DNA from: Lederbergia citri | GTDB lineage: Bacteria > Bacillota > Bacilli > Bacillales > Bacillaceae_C | Assembly (NCBI RefSeq): GCF_018343625.1 | Contig: NZ_JAGYPG010000003.1 | Span: 65,102-129,101 of the forward strand | Direction: 5' to 3' | DNA length: 64,000 nt | Shown here: one piece after another, positions 9,641 to 18,300 of the stretch | Position numbering within the stretch: position 1 is the first letter of the stretch | How the letters are laid out: each line of letters begins with the position of its first letter | Made by a program: the position numbers and the translations under genes | Notes under the pieces: generated by a model | The model's input: the letters and a program-made list of their open reading frames with translations, nothing else | What the model was told of the DNA's origin: nothing | Database searches by the model: none

Positions 9641-9955
9641 TTATGAGACGAGTTTCAGACCAACTGCGGCACCTAAAACCATACCTATAAAAACAAGTCT
9701 TCTCCAGTCTTTTGATTCATTATATAAAACCATTCCTAAAATTGCACCACCAGATGCACCAATTCCAGTCCAGATTGCATAAGCTGTCCCCATAGGTAGT
9801 GTTTTCATTGCGTAAGCAAGAAATATAAAACTTGCTCCAAATCCAAGAATCAAAAGAACTAATGATTGCCAATTCCGATCTTTGTGCAATTTATTGATCA
9901 TAGCAACACCAAACATTTCACAAAGACCTGCCAAGATTAAAGAAATCCATGCCAT
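9641..9955 (-). CDS. ykkD: SMR transporter subunit YkkD (guanidinium exporter)
   Basis: A 104-residue, four-helix small multidrug resistance protein. The conserved glutamate sits in helix 1 (LAGLCEMFGVAMI). The sequence PMGTAYAIWTGIGASGGAILG is typical of the Gdx subgroup. YkkC and YkkD form a heteromeric pump, now understood as a guanidinium/proton exchanger. It overlaps the ykkC stop by one base and is transcribed with it behind a guanidine riboswitch. Confidence 0.92.
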   Translation of the reverse strand: MAWISLILAGLCEMFGVAMINKLHKDRNWQSLVLLILGFGASFIFLAYAMKTLPMGTAYAIWTGIGASGGAILGMVLYNESKDWRRLVFIGMVLGAAVGLKLVS

Positions 9956-10296
9956 TAGGATTCATCTCCTTCCTGAACCTTATCTTTCGTAACTAATTTC
10001 AAGCCAATAACTCCTGCTAATAAAACTAAAATTAAGAGCATTTTATCCACTTTAAAAGGTTCATCAAAGAATAGAATCTCAGAAAAGACAGTTCCAGCTG
10101 TACCTAACCCAACAAAAACTGCATATACAGTGCCCACAGGAAGTTTTCTTCCGGCCATTATCATTACATAAAAGCTGATGATGATAGCAATAATAGTTCC
10201 AGCCCAAGCCCAAAAATTATCAGCGTGTTTTAAGCCAATAACCCACAAAACTTCAAAGAAAGCAGCAACAAATACTTTAATCCAATCTGTATTCAT
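9955..10296 (-). CDS. ykkC: SMR transporter subunit YkkC (guanidinium exporter)
   Basis: A 113-residue SMR protein with four hydrophobic helices. The helix-1 glutamate is in [16 protein letters not shown], and [21 protein letters not shown] matches the YkkC subgroup. The hydrophilic tail after residue 105 is also typical of YkkC. It is the first gene of the ykkCD operon, which is controlled by the riboswitch directly upstream. The ATG follows an AGGTGC site. Confidence 0.92.
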   Translation of the reverse strand: MNTDWIKVFVAAFFEVLWVIGLKHADNFWAWAGTIIAIIISFYVMIMAGRKLPVGTVYAVFVGLGTAGTVFSEILFFDEPFKVDKMLLILVLLAGVIGLKLVTKDKVQEGDES

Positions 10297-10335
10297 CTAA
10301 AAAGCACCTCCAATTTTATTCTTTCCAAATAGCAA

Positions 10336-10452
10336 AAAAGCCCAAGAGATAACTGTAAAACAGTATCTCCCAGGCTTTTATCCTTCCGTGGCACGTCTAG
10401 CGTGAGTTTTCTCTCGGACCAGACCAACATTGAATATTGCGGAACCCTAGAA
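10336..10452 (-). promoter_or_regulatory. Guanidine-I (ykkC) riboswitch with expression-platform terminator
   Basis: Read on the minus strand, the leader contains the conserved blocks CTAGGGTTCCG, GTCTGGTCCGAGAGAAAACT, ACGGAAGGATAAAAGCC and TGGGAGA. It ends in a long hairpin with the arms AAAGCCTGGGAGATACTG and CAGTTATCTCTTGGGCTTT and a T-tract. These are the signature elements of the ykkC class that binds guanidinium. Ligand binding would prevent terminator formation and switch on ykkCD. Confidence 0.92.
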
Positions 10453-10588
10453 AACATTTAATATATACAATTAACTAAATTATAAACACTTTATAAATAA
10501 TCTTCCAGTCCAAAAAATTTCAGCAGAAATTTTGATATTTGTAGAAACTTCCAATTGCCTTTTAAGTTGTTTTCCTCACTGATAATTC

Positions 10589-11009
10589 TTATTTCACAAC
10601 AAGCACTGGACAATTCACTCTTTTAACAACTTTATGGCTTACACTACCTAATACCATTTCTTGAAGTTTGTTAAGACCACGGCTTCCTATTACTATTAAA
10701 TCGAAATTGCTTTTATTAGCATAATCAACAATCGTAGGGCCTGGATCCCCGTGTGAAATTTGGATTTCATATGACAAATTTCCGGATTTAATAAGTTCTT
10801 CAATAGGTGCAAGTTTCTTTCTTCTTGAAAGCTCTAAATTCTCTTTTCCATGTGAATGAAGAACCTCATTTTTTGCTTTAGAAAAATCAGCGACTAAAAT
10901 AACATGAATCAGGCTATCATTAATAGAGTGATGCTATATTTATAGCCTGTTGTGTCGCCCGTAAAGAGTGTTCTGAGCCGTCTACAGCAAGTAGGATATT
11001 TTTAAACAT
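10589..11009 (-). pseudogene. Universal stress protein (UspA family), frameshifted
   Basis: The frame starts after GGAGG with MFKNILLAVDGSEHSLRATQ and ends in tandem stops after about 30 codons near position 10920. One base later the sequence continues as INDSLIHVILVADFSKAKNE. It runs to the typical C-terminus with the ATP-binding motif IGSRGLNKLQEMVLGSVS and NCPVLVVK. The single extra base breaks an otherwise complete gene of about 140 residues. It lies directly after sulP, a frequent partner of Usp genes. A sequencing error is the main alternative. Confidence 0.8.
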
Positions 11010-11026
11010 TTTTATCCTCCAAATTA

Positions 11027-12490
11027 TTAATGTGCTGTTACGTTTGCATTCGTATTTTGATATATTGCTATGCGATCAACAATTCTTTTACTTGAGGAAT
11101 TCAATCCAGTGATCATAACATTATTCTTATTCTCACGAAGTTTAATGACTACCTTATCAATTGCACCTACACCTGAATCATCCCAGATATGGGCATCTGA
11201 AAAATCAATCGTAATATTTTCTCCTTCACTACTTAAATCTATTAATTCTATAAAATTGTCAACCGATGCAAAAAATAATTGGCCTTTTACATAATAAATG
11301 GTGAGTGCTTTATCCTTTTTTACAGACACTTGAATCTTCGAGATTTTAGCTACAAAGAATATGGCACTTAAAATGACACCTGCAATAACACCTTTAGATA
11401 AATCATGGGTAGCTATTACAATTGCCATCGTGACTAGCATGACAGTTGCGTCGGCTTTAGGAGCTTTTTTAATATAGGAGAACGTGGACCAATCAAATGT
11501 ACCGATTGAAACCATGATCATAATTCCTGCGAGTACAGGCATGGGAATTTGAACGACTAAATCCCCTAAAACGATAATTAAAAATATAAGGAAAATACCA
11601 GCGACAAAGGTAGACAATCTCCCACGCCCACCTGACTTCACGTTGATGACTGACTGACCAATCATCGCACAGCCTGCCATACCACCAAAAAATCCAGTAA
11701 CGATATTTGCAATCCCTTGCCCTCTTGCTTCTTTATTCTTATTACTCTCTGTATCGGTCATATCATCAACAATGGTCGCAGTTAATAAAGATTCCAACAG
11801 TCCAACAATCGCTAAAGCTATTGAATAGGGAAATATAATTTTCAATGTTTCAAGCGAAAATGGGACATTGGGGATAAAGAACTCTGGCAATGATCTTGAA
11901 ATATTCCCTAAATCTCCAACTGTACGCAATTCGAAGTTGGTAAAAAGGGCAACAGCTGTTAATGAAATGATGGCTATTAACGGTGCAGGAATAACTTTTA
12001 TGAAGCGTGGCAACACATACACAATTAATAGAGTAACAGCCACAAATATATATGTTGTATTGGAAATCCCTAAAAAGTGAGGCACTTGAGCCATGAATAT
12101 TAAAATGGCTAATGAATTTACAAATCCAATCATGACCGCCCTGGGAATAAATTTCATTACTTTAGCCACTTTTAAAATGCTAAACAATATTTGGATGACT
12201 CCAGTTAAAATTGTTGCAGCAAATAAATAATTTAAACCGTGTTCTTTTACCAAAGGAAGCATGAGCAATGCCATTGCACCTGTGGCCGCGGAAATCATCC
12301 CTGGCCGTCCGCCTACAAAAGCAATAATGACAGCAATACAGAAAGAGGCATAAAGTCCAACCATTGGATCAACACCTGCTATGATTGAAAAAGCAATTGC
12401 TTCTGGAATTAAAGCCAAAGCTACGACAATTCCGGAAAGAATATCTCCTCTGATGTTTGAAAACCATTCTGTTTTTATATTTTCTAACAC
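11027..12490 (-). CDS. SulP family anion transporter with C-terminal STAS domain
   Basis: About 488 residues: 10-14 hydrophobic segments with the SulP signatures [16 protein letters not shown] and [16 protein letters not shown], then a STAS domain from about 385 containing [12 protein letters not shown]. SulP proteins carry sulfate or bicarbonate, and the substrate is not resolvable here. The chosen GTG at 12490 has AGAGGAG upstream. The open frame extends to 12622 but that part lacks a start site and SulP similarity. Its downstream neighbour is the broken usp gene; upstream and divergent is the recombinase-like gene. Confidence 0.88.
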   Translation of the reverse strand: MLENIKTEWFSNIRGDILSGIVVALALIPEAIAFSIIAGVDPMVGLYASFCIAVIIAFVGGRPGMISAATGAMALLMLPLVKEHGLNYLFAATILTGVIQILFSILKVAKVMKFIPRAVMIGFVNSLAILIFMAQVPHFLGISNTTYIFVAVTLLIVYVLPRFIKVIPAPLIAIISLTAVALFTNFELRTVGDLGNISRSLPEFFIPNVPFSLETLKIIFPYSIALAIVGLLESLLTATIVDDMTDTESNKNKEARGQGIANIVTGFFGGMAGCAMIGQSVINVKSGGRGRLSTFVAGIFLIFLIIVLGDLVVQIPMPVLAGIMIMVSIGTFDWSTFSYIKKAPKADATVMLVTMAIVIATHDLSKGVIAGVILSAIFFVAKISKIQVSVKKDKALTIYYVKGQLFFASVDNFIELIDLSSEGENITIDFSDAHIWDDSGVGAIDKVVIKLRENKNNVMITGLNSSSKRIVDRIAIYQNTNANVTAH

Positions 12491-12671
12491 AAAATCTACT
12501 CCTCTTTGTTTATATTGATGACTTTTAACTCTCATAAAAGTCAGGATCGATCCGAAAATGCAATAAAAATAGTTTAACACCGCACGGACCAAAAAGGAAC
12601 ACTTTTGGGAATTATTTATCATGAGAAGATATGCTATGATATAAGAAATAGTTTTAGGTAGGTTGATAAAA

Positions 12672-13214
12672 GTGTTAATTGGTTATATGAGACCTGTTCA
12701 AGAAGATTCCAATTGTCAATTTCAAAAAGAGAAGTTGCAACAACAAAATTGTGAGAAATTATTCATTGAAGAACATTCATCAGCTAAAAAAAGAGTGCGA
12801 TTAAAAAGTATGATAAAAGATTTAAATAAAGATGACAAAATTATAGTGGCAAGGCTGTATATATTGGCAGACTCAACTCGTCACCTTGTTGAAATTTTAG
12901 ATTTAGTTCAAGAAAAAGGGGCTTATCTTCAATCTTTATATGAAAATATCGATACAAGTAACCATGAAGGATATCAGTTTATTGATATTGTTAAATGCCT
13001 TCTCGAATTTCAGAGTGATGTTATAAGCGAAAGAACGAAGAAGGGCTTGGATGATGCTAGAAAAAGAGGGGTAAATACTGGAAGACCTAGAAAGCCAGAT
13101 GAGAATGTTCAACGTGCAATTGAAATGTATCAAAGTAAAAAATATAGCCTTAGTGAAATTAGAGAAACGACAGGAATTAGTAAATCTACTTTATATCGAT
13201 ATTTAGAAAGCTGA
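12672..13214 (+). CDS. Serine-recombinase-like protein lacking catalytic residues
   Basis: About 180 residues with full resolvase/invertase architecture. The N-terminal domain has IGYMRPVQED in place of the usual YARVST. The segment ARLYILADST replaces the KLDRLGRD block. The long helix keeps ISERTKKGLDDARKRGV, and the C-terminal helix-turn-helix reads YSLSEIRETTGISKSTLYRY. By alignment to gamma-delta resolvase the nucleophilic serine is valine and both active-site arginines of the DRLGR block are lost, so it should not cut DNA. The intact DNA-binding end and divergence from sulP suggest a regulator. A GTG at 12672 fits the upstream AGG; a TTG at 12663 is possible. Confidence 0.85.
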   Translation: MLIGYMRPVQEDSNCQFQKEKLQQQNCEKLFIEEHSSAKKRVRLKSMIKDLNKDDKIIVARLYILADSTRHLVEILDLVQEKGAYLQSLYENIDTSNHEGYQFIDIVKCLLEFQSDVISERTKKGLDDARKRGVNTGRPRKPDENVQRAIEMYQSKKYSLSEIRETTGISKSTLYRYLES

Positions 13215-13384
13215 AAAGGTACAAAAAATACCCAAGTAGAATAAAACCCAATCATAAAAACCTGTAATGGTGCTTCAAAGTCAGTATCAAACTAATAATA
13301 AACCTTATTGTTAACATTATCATTAGTTGGAAAAATACTTTTTAGGGAGACCGCACATTGATGCCTTTTCCTCGATTATAAATC

Positions 13385-13428
13385 CCAGCATGGATTAACT
13401 TAAAAGTTATTCAGTGCTGGTATTTTTT
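13385..13428 (+). terminator. Strong intrinsic terminator
   Basis: CCAGCA and TGCTGG enclose further pairing of GGATTAACTT with AAGTTATTC, followed by TATTTTTTA. It ends the recombinase-like gene's unit. The remaining 290 bases up to the sigma gene hold a short direct repeat but no gene. Confidence 0.75.
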
Positions 13429-13590
13429 ATTATAGTTTTTCTATATTCATTAATTAAAAGAAACAACTGGACAGCCTTCGTAATTACGAGCTTATTTAGT
13501 GGTTATTTGTTTCGATCTCAATAAGGTTTTTACTAATAATCAGAGATTAATCGCAAACTATTCAAAATCCTACTGAATTTTAAAATGGGG

Positions 13591-13637
13591 AAACATCCTT
13601 GTATAAGATTTTACTTTTTTCTGAGGAAAAACATCCT
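13591..13637 (+). repeat. Direct repeat AAACATCCT upstream of the sigma factor gene
   Basis: AAACATCCT occurs at 13591-13599 and 13629-13637, each followed within two bases by an ATAA-type sequence. The copies are 38 bases apart, in the region expected to hold the promoter. They could be sigma-recognised elements or activator sites. Confidence 0.4.
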
Positions 13638-13719
13638 ATAATCAATTTTTTTTCATCAAAAAGAACCTAATGGGATTACGAATCGTCAATATACTATAAG
13701 CCAATAATGGAGGAGAAAA

Positions 13720-14277
13720 ATGATTGAAGAGATAAATAGTTCCGAAATAGAACCTCCTTATTATTTAAATCGAGAGGACAAATTAAAGTGGCTGATGAGG
13801 ACATATGGTAATGATGTAATCAGGGTAGCTTATACGTATCTAAAGCAAAAGCAGTTAGCAGAGGATGTGGCACAAGATGTTTTTATTGAATGCTATGAAA
13901 AAATGGATACGTTTCGAAACGATTCCTCTTATAAAACCTGGATTATAAAAATTACTGTTAACAGATGTAAAGATGTTTTAAAAAGTTGGTCTTTAAAAAA
14001 TTTATTGTTTACTAACTACTTTGAAAATAAAAATGCTGATTCATCACTTGAACGTAATATGTGCAGAGAGGAAGCAAATCAGATTTTATCTCAGCAAATA
14101 ATGGAACTGCCAGTTAAATTAAGAGAGGTCATTATTTTATTTTATTATCAAGAGTTTACGATTGCAGAAATTTCTGTTCTATTAAAGGTCAAACCGAACA
14201 CGATTAAAACTAGATTACACAGGGCTCGTCTCAATTTAAAAAAATTACTAGAGGGAGTGTCGTCAATTAATGGATAA
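13720..14277 (+). CDS. ECF-type RNA polymerase sigma factor
   Basis: 185 residues with sigma-70 region 2 (LAEDVAQDVFIECYEKMDTF, about 47-66, and SYKTWIIKITVNRCKD after it). Region 4 (QEFTIAEISVLLKVKPNTIK, about 146-165) is a helix-turn-helix for the -35 element. No other domains, as is usual for extracytoplasmic-function sigmas. The ATG follows TGGAGGAG. Its last eight bases overlap the next gene, which encodes a one-helix membrane protein, the standard sigma/anti-sigma arrangement. The regulon is unknown. Confidence 0.92.
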   Translation: MIEEINSSEIEPPYYLNREDKLKWLMRTYGNDVIRVAYTYLKQKQLAEDVAQDVFIECYEKMDTFRNDSSYKTWIIKITVNRCKDVLKSWSLKNLLFTNYFENKNADSSLERNMCREEANQILSQQIMELPVKLREVIILFYYQEFTIAEISVLLKVKPNTIKTRLHRARLNLKKLLEGVSSING

Positions 14278-15001
14278 TAAATTCATAAATATAAAAGATG
14301 AAATAAATGAAACCGTATTAAAGGATATTTATTTTAGTGACAAGTTGGAACAAAGGGTTCTATTTTCTATTAAAAACCAAAAGTTTCAAAAAGATCTTTC
14401 ACCATTTAAAAATAGATTTATTTCTCTTTTAAGTTTAACCGTAACGGTTATTTTCTTGTTAGGAATTTATTTCGTGGGTACCCAACTAAATTTGTTTAAA
14501 GGGGACCAACAAAGTAATGCAATAATAGAAATGGGGAAAAATGGAACCATTAATAATCCAACAGATGCAAATTCAAATGAAATAATTTCGCTTCCACCGT
14601 TTGAATTAACACCCGATGAAGAGAAGGCTTATAATCATTTTCAAAGTAATTTGGACTTAACATATTTAGAGGGTCTGGAACCTATTAGTATTGCGAAATT
14701 ATATATTAAAGCAGGTTTTGATAAAAAAAATGATGTGCAATACGCCTTGTATACTGATAGACCAGGTTACGTTCAGTGGTCAAAAGAAGAGGATGAAAAA
14801 ATTCCTGAATCTGATAGAGGTACCAATGAACAGAACTTCGAACGTTACAAGAACATTGATAAGGGGAAATTCGTGCAAACGAGCAATTATGAGGGCTATA
14901 TCGAATATGATTCAAGCGACAATCCAGAAATCAAATCCGGATTCAAAATGATAAAAAACGAAAATGGAGTTTGGAAAGTAGCTTTTATGCCAACTCAATG
15001 A
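14270..15001 (+). CDS. Putative membrane-anchored anti-sigma factor
   Basis: 243 residues: a cytoplasmic N-terminus of about 45, one transmembrane helix (FISLLSLTVTVIFLLGIYFV, about 49-68) and an extracellular domain of about 170. I do not recognise the outer domain by family. It begins inside the sigma gene, so the two are translationally coupled. Its role as the sigma's membrane inhibitor is inferred from topology and position. Confidence 0.75.
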   Translation: MDNKFINIKDEINETVLKDIYFSDKLEQRVLFSIKNQKFQKDLSPFKNRFISLLSLTVTVIFLLGIYFVGTQLNLFKGDQQSNAIIEMGKNGTINNPTDANSNEIISLPPFELTPDEEKAYNHFQSNLDLTYLEGLEPISIAKLYIKAGFDKKNDVQYALYTDRPGYVQWSKEEDEKIPESDRGTNEQNFERYKNIDKGKFVQTSNYEGYIEYDSSDNPEIKSGFKMIKNENGVWKVAFMPTQ

Positions 15002-15018
15002 TTAAAAAATATAACGTC

Positions 15019-15050
15019 AACGTCAGAGTCGATCTGACGTTTTTTCTTTT
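15019..15050 (+). terminator. Intrinsic terminator of the sigma/anti-sigma operon
   Basis: AACGTCAGA-GTCGA-TCTGACGTT with a following T-rich tract. Confidence 0.85.
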
Positions 15051-15213
15051 CTCTTTTGAAAATTACGTCGAGGTGAAATTCTGTTTGAATCCATATTGTG
15101 AAAATAGATTCAACCATCAAAATTATATTTCCCCTTTCTCTTTGAAGGAATTTATTGGAATTACATAGAAATTATATTATGGATCGCCAGCAAATAACCG
15201 TCCTCTCATTCAT

Positions 15214-15231
15214 TAATCAAACGTTTGATTA
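15214..15231. promoter_or_regulatory. TetR-type palindrome, upstream copy
   Basis: TAATCAAACGTTTGATTA is an 18-base perfect palindrome typical in size and symmetry of TetR-family operators. A one-mismatch copy lies 900 bases downstream on the other side of the GNAT gene. No intact tetR gene is nearby. Confidence 0.6.
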
Positions 15232-15372
15232 GCGTAGTGTAGTCTTAAATTATGAAGCAAGAACATAATTTTTTAATAATGGGAATTCGTACACGGTACA
15301 ATTGGTTTGTGTGAAACAGCTTACAGCTATGGAACGCCACAGTAAGGGTTCAAGCTAAAGTTCAATAAATAC

Positions 15373-15401
15373 TTGTTAGCGAACGTTTGTTCGATTATAA
15401 T
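15373..15401 (+). promoter_or_regulatory. Sigma-A promoter of the GNAT gene with embedded partial palindrome
   Basis: TTGTTA, a 17-base spacer and TATAAT form a near-consensus promoter. The spacer contains CGAACGTTTGTTCG, an imperfect inverted repeat with the same ACGTTTG core as the flanking palindromes, so a TetR-type repressor may act here. Confidence 0.65.
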
Positions 15402-15482
15402 TTGAATATAGAATATTGTTGGAAAATTCCCCGACTACCCAAATCAGTTGGGAATACAAGAAAAAGAGGAGTGAGTGACATT

Positions 15483-16004
15483 TTGGATCAAAGGAATGTG
15501 CCAGAAGTAACAATTGAACCTTGGGATGAAGGCGATCTTGATTTGCTTCATCTTCTAAATGCGCCTGAGATGACAGTACACTTTGGAGGACCAGAGACCG
15601 AGGAAAAAATCCTATCTCGTCATAAACGATATTATGAGCTCGCAGGAAAAGGAACTGGGCGTATGTTTAAGATTCTTTTGCTTCCGGATCTTGAACCCGT
15701 CGGTAGTGTAGGCTATTGGGATACGGTTTGGCAAGAAGAATCGGTTTATGAGATAGGTTGGAGTGTTTTAACAGCATTTCAAGGTAAAGGAATAGCCACA
15801 GAAGCAACAGCAAAAGCCATCGCTTATATCAATTCTGAAAAGAAGCATAGTTCCATTCATGCTTTCCCTAAAATCAATAATCCCGCTTCTAATGCTATTT
15901 GTCGCAAGCTAGGCTTTTCTTTTATTGGTGAGTATGATTTTGAATACCCAAAAGGTTGTTTCATACGAATTAATGACTGGATGTTGCCAGTTAGTGAAAA
16001 ATGA
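15483..16004 (+). CDS. GNAT family N-acetyltransferase (RimJ/RimL type)
   Basis: About 173 residues. The acetyl-CoA site is in LTAFQGKGIATEATAKAI, after EIGWSVL, and the C-terminal part has NNPASNAICRKLGFSFIGE. The pattern is that of the acetyltransferase_3 group, which acetylates protein N-termini, antibiotics or metabolites. The TTG start at 15483 follows AGAGGAG. The open frame reaches back to 15387, but that part lies inside the promoter and is 5' untranslated. The gene stands alone between two TetR-type palindromes. Confidence 0.85.
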   Translation: MDQRNVPEVTIEPWDEGDLDLLHLLNAPEMTVHFGGPETEEKILSRHKRYYELAGKGTGRMFKILLLPDLEPVGSVGYWDTVWQEESVYEIGWSVLTAFQGKGIATEATAKAIAYINSEKKHSSIHAFPKINNPASNAICRKLGFSFIGEYDFEYPKGCFIRINDWMLPVSEK

Positions 16005-16115
16005 TTAATAGATTACAGTAGAAATTGAACACCCTTTTAGATCAATATATCCATTTATGGTTCGAAACGAATCGGGAAACGTGCCGAAAGTACGTCCTTC
16101 CTGATTCATATTTAT

Positions 16116-16133
16116 TAATCAAACGTTTAATTA
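16116..16133. promoter_or_regulatory. TetR-type palindrome, downstream copy
   Basis: TAATCAAACGTTTAATTA differs from the copy at 15214-15231 by one base. It lies between the GNAT gene and the broken DinB gene. It may once have been the operator of a lost tetR operon. Confidence 0.55.
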
Positions 16134-16299
16134 GTTTCTTCAAATCCTTTTTCTTCACTCCATTGGGCTTAACTACGTTGCCATGATTAATTCTTCGGTT
16201 ACTAGAATCTCTGAACGATTTTTTTATCAAAAATCTAGTGAAAAAAGTTATAAAATTGAATTTCAGATTTAAGTTAGCTAATCCAAAGGAGGAATTGAT

Positions 16300-16800
16300 T
16301 TGACTGAACTTAAACTAATTAATACTTACAAAAGCGAGCTTCAAAAATATTCATTAGAACAGCTAAGATACATATCTGAAGAAGGGGTTTGGTCTATTGG
16401 GCAAATGTATGACCATTTAATTCTTGTTGCTCATGAGTATCTAGATTATATGGAAACATGTGCTACCTTAAATGATGAACAACCACTAGGGTAAACGGAG
16501 TTTGGTGAAAATTTATATAGGAACGGAGGCTTTCCTCCCATTAAAATTAAATTACCGGATGAACTAAACACTCCCCCTAATAATTCAGATAGCAAGGAAG
16601 TACTTATTAATAGAATGGAACAACTAATTCTAAGGTTAAGCAAATGGGAATCGGAAGTCGATAATATAAATCCAAATTGTAAAGTCGAGCATGGAGGTTT
16701 CGGCTGGCTGAATGCTAGGGAATGGTATGATTTGGTGGGTATGCATTTTCGTCATCACTTGCGTCAAAAGGATGAGTTAGAACAAAGACTTGTAAAGTGA
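16300..16800 (+). pseudogene. DinB-type gene interrupted by a nonsense codon
   Basis: A single continuous frame of 166 codons with one TAA at 16492-16494. Before it lie the DinB-like start and GVWSIGQMYDHLILVAHEYL. After it come FGENLYRNGGFPPIKIKLPD and HGGFGWLNAREWYDLVGMHF with RHHLRQKDELEQRL, the usual C-terminal histidine region of this superfamily. One base change from a lysine or glutamate codon would restore a full gene. The TTG start follows AAAGGAGG. Confidence 0.8.
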
Positions 16801-16999
16801 CGGGTCCGTTAAGTGATGTTTACAAAATTGTAATAGATTAAAGAAAATAATTTATTTTTGAACACCGTTCCTTTTCGGAATGGTGTTATGCGTGTTTTGA
16901 GTATTGAGATTAAATAATTTTATTTGATTTGGCGATTTATCATTGATGATATCTCGAATATATGGAGAAAGCAGAAGCGAGCAAACGAGTAATAATGAA

Positions 17000-17110
17000 G
17001 ATCTTATCCTGCCATTTTTTGCACCGGAATACATAGGAATTGTGGAATGGTGGTTTACTAATGGAATACCATATCCACCTCATATGATAGAAGAACAAGT
17101 TGTTTGGTAA
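17000..17110 (+). pseudogene. 3' relic of a TetR family regulator
   Basis: The open stretch LILPFFAPEYIGIVEWWFTN then GIPYPPHMIEEQ and a stop has the look of the last two helices of TetR-type ligand domains (the GLIxWWLENGMPYSPEEM pattern). The preceding 80 bases show matching pieces but with stops in every frame. The lost protein may have recognised the palindromes at 15214 and 16116. The remaining sequence 16801-17257 has no intact gene. Confidence 0.55.
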
Positions 17111-17257
17111 ATAAAGCATATGCTTTGTGTTTTAACGTAAGGGGAGAAATTTCTCAAGGTTTCTTCTTCTAAATCATATTAAAGTTATTAAATTTTTTAC
17201 TCATAGAAGTAGGAATTATTCTATCTTAGGTGTAAATTATTTAGTAGGAAAATTGAA

Positions 17258-18142
17258 ATGAGGTATATAAGAGTGGACGATTTTAATGATTCATTTATTC
17301 ATCTACGAGATAATCGTAAATTGTCATTTAAGAGTTACGGGGAAAAGAATGAGAATAAGGTAATTTTCTTTCACGGATTTGGTTCTTCTGCTAGTGCTAT
17401 TCATCCTGATATAAAAATATTAGATCAAAACAATATTCACTTGATTGCGGTTAATCGGCCTGGATATGGAGATTCAACTTTAATTGACAATTTTACAATG
17501 GAAAGTGTAGCGGATGACATAAATGAGTTACTTAATTTTAAGGGAATTGAAAAGGTTTCCGTTATTGGTTATTCAGCTGGTGGTCTTTTTAGTCAAGTTT
17601 TCGCAGACAAGTATTTAGAAAAAGTCATTTCTCTGAATTTAGTTAGCAGTGCAATACCTTTAAATAGCAAAGAAACTAGAAAGATACTTCCTACCAATTG
17701 GAAAATGATATCGATTATGAATCGTTATTTACCATTTATGTCAAAAGCTTTTTTCGGTAAACTTAGTAAAGAAATAACAAATAATTTAGAAGCTACGCTA
17801 CAAAAATCGATTAGTCAAATGGTTGAAGAAGATAAAAGAATTGCAAATGACTCAAATATACAGCTTGTTATTACAAAAGGTGCTGTTGAAGCTTACCATA
17901 ATAAAGGTTACGCTGTGTATTATGATGCTCTTGCTTTGTGTAAAAAAATAACCCTAAATCCACTTGCATCCAATATCAAAGTGAATATTTGGCAAGGTGG
18001 GAAGGATACAGTATGGACACCTTCGACATCCAGGTATCTTCAAGAAAAGTATACTGATTCCACCATTTCATTTCTCGAGGATGAAGGACACTTACTTTAT
18101 TTATCTCAATGGGAAGAAATCCTTAAGAAGTCGTTGTGCTAA
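17258..18142 (+). CDS. Alpha/beta hydrolase
   Basis: A 294-residue alpha/beta-hydrolase fold protein. The oxyanion region is FFHGFGSS near 40, the nucleophile elbow GYSAGG has its serine near 105, the acid is probably in WQGGKDTVW near 250, and the catalytic histidine is in DEGHLLYL near 275. Substrate unknown; the family includes esterases, lipases and haloperoxidase-like enzymes. No strong ribosome binding site is visible before the ATG, and the gene is isolated. Confidence 0.83.
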   Translation: MRYIRVDDFNDSFIHLRDNRKLSFKSYGEKNENKVIFFHGFGSSASAIHPDIKILDQNNIHLIAVNRPGYGDSTLIDNFTMESVADDINELLNFKGIEKVSVIGYSAGGLFSQVFADKYLEKVISLNLVSSAIPLNSKETRKILPTNWKMISIMNRYLPFMSKAFFGKLSKEITNNLEATLQKSISQMVEEDKRIANDSNIQLVITKGAVEAYHNKGYAVYYDALALCKKITLNPLASNIKVNIWQGGKDTVWTPSTSRYLQEKYTDSTISFLEDEGHLLYLSQWEEILKKSLC

Positions 18143-18191
18143 AATTCAAAATTTCTTCTTGTTAAAGAAAAGGAGCAAATTAAGAAGTAGG

Positions 18192-18222
18192 AATTCCTGT
18201 TCATTTATCATGAACAGGAATA
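18192..18222. terminator. Hairpin between convergent genes
   Basis: AATTCCTGTTCAT and ATGAACAGGAATA flank a five-base loop, forming a strong stem without a clear T-run. It lies between the hydrolase and the convergent phosphodiesterase, so a transcription stop or mRNA stabiliser is likely. Confidence 0.5.
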
Positions 18223-18300
18223 ACTCCAATCCTTAAAGGGATGGGGAAGGTTCATCCCTGATGAGTTGGGAGGAGCAATCGATTTAGGAGAAAAGATGAA

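Noticed and set aside
12491..12622. Upstream extension of the sulP frame
   Set aside because: The GTG at 12490 has a clear AGAGGAG site and matches the normal SulP N-terminus; the extension is unlike SulP.
15387..15482. Upstream extension of the GNAT frame to an earlier ATG
   Set aside because: The extension overlaps the -10 region of a clear promoter, so it cannot be translated from that transcript.
16042..16230. A 62-codon minus-strand frame after the GNAT gene
   Set aside because: Contains the palindrome at 16116 and no recognisable domain; probably chance.
16852..16900. A hairpin (AACACC...GGTGTT) considered as a terminator
   Set aside because: No T-tract in the right position for any neighbouring gene, so its role is unclear.
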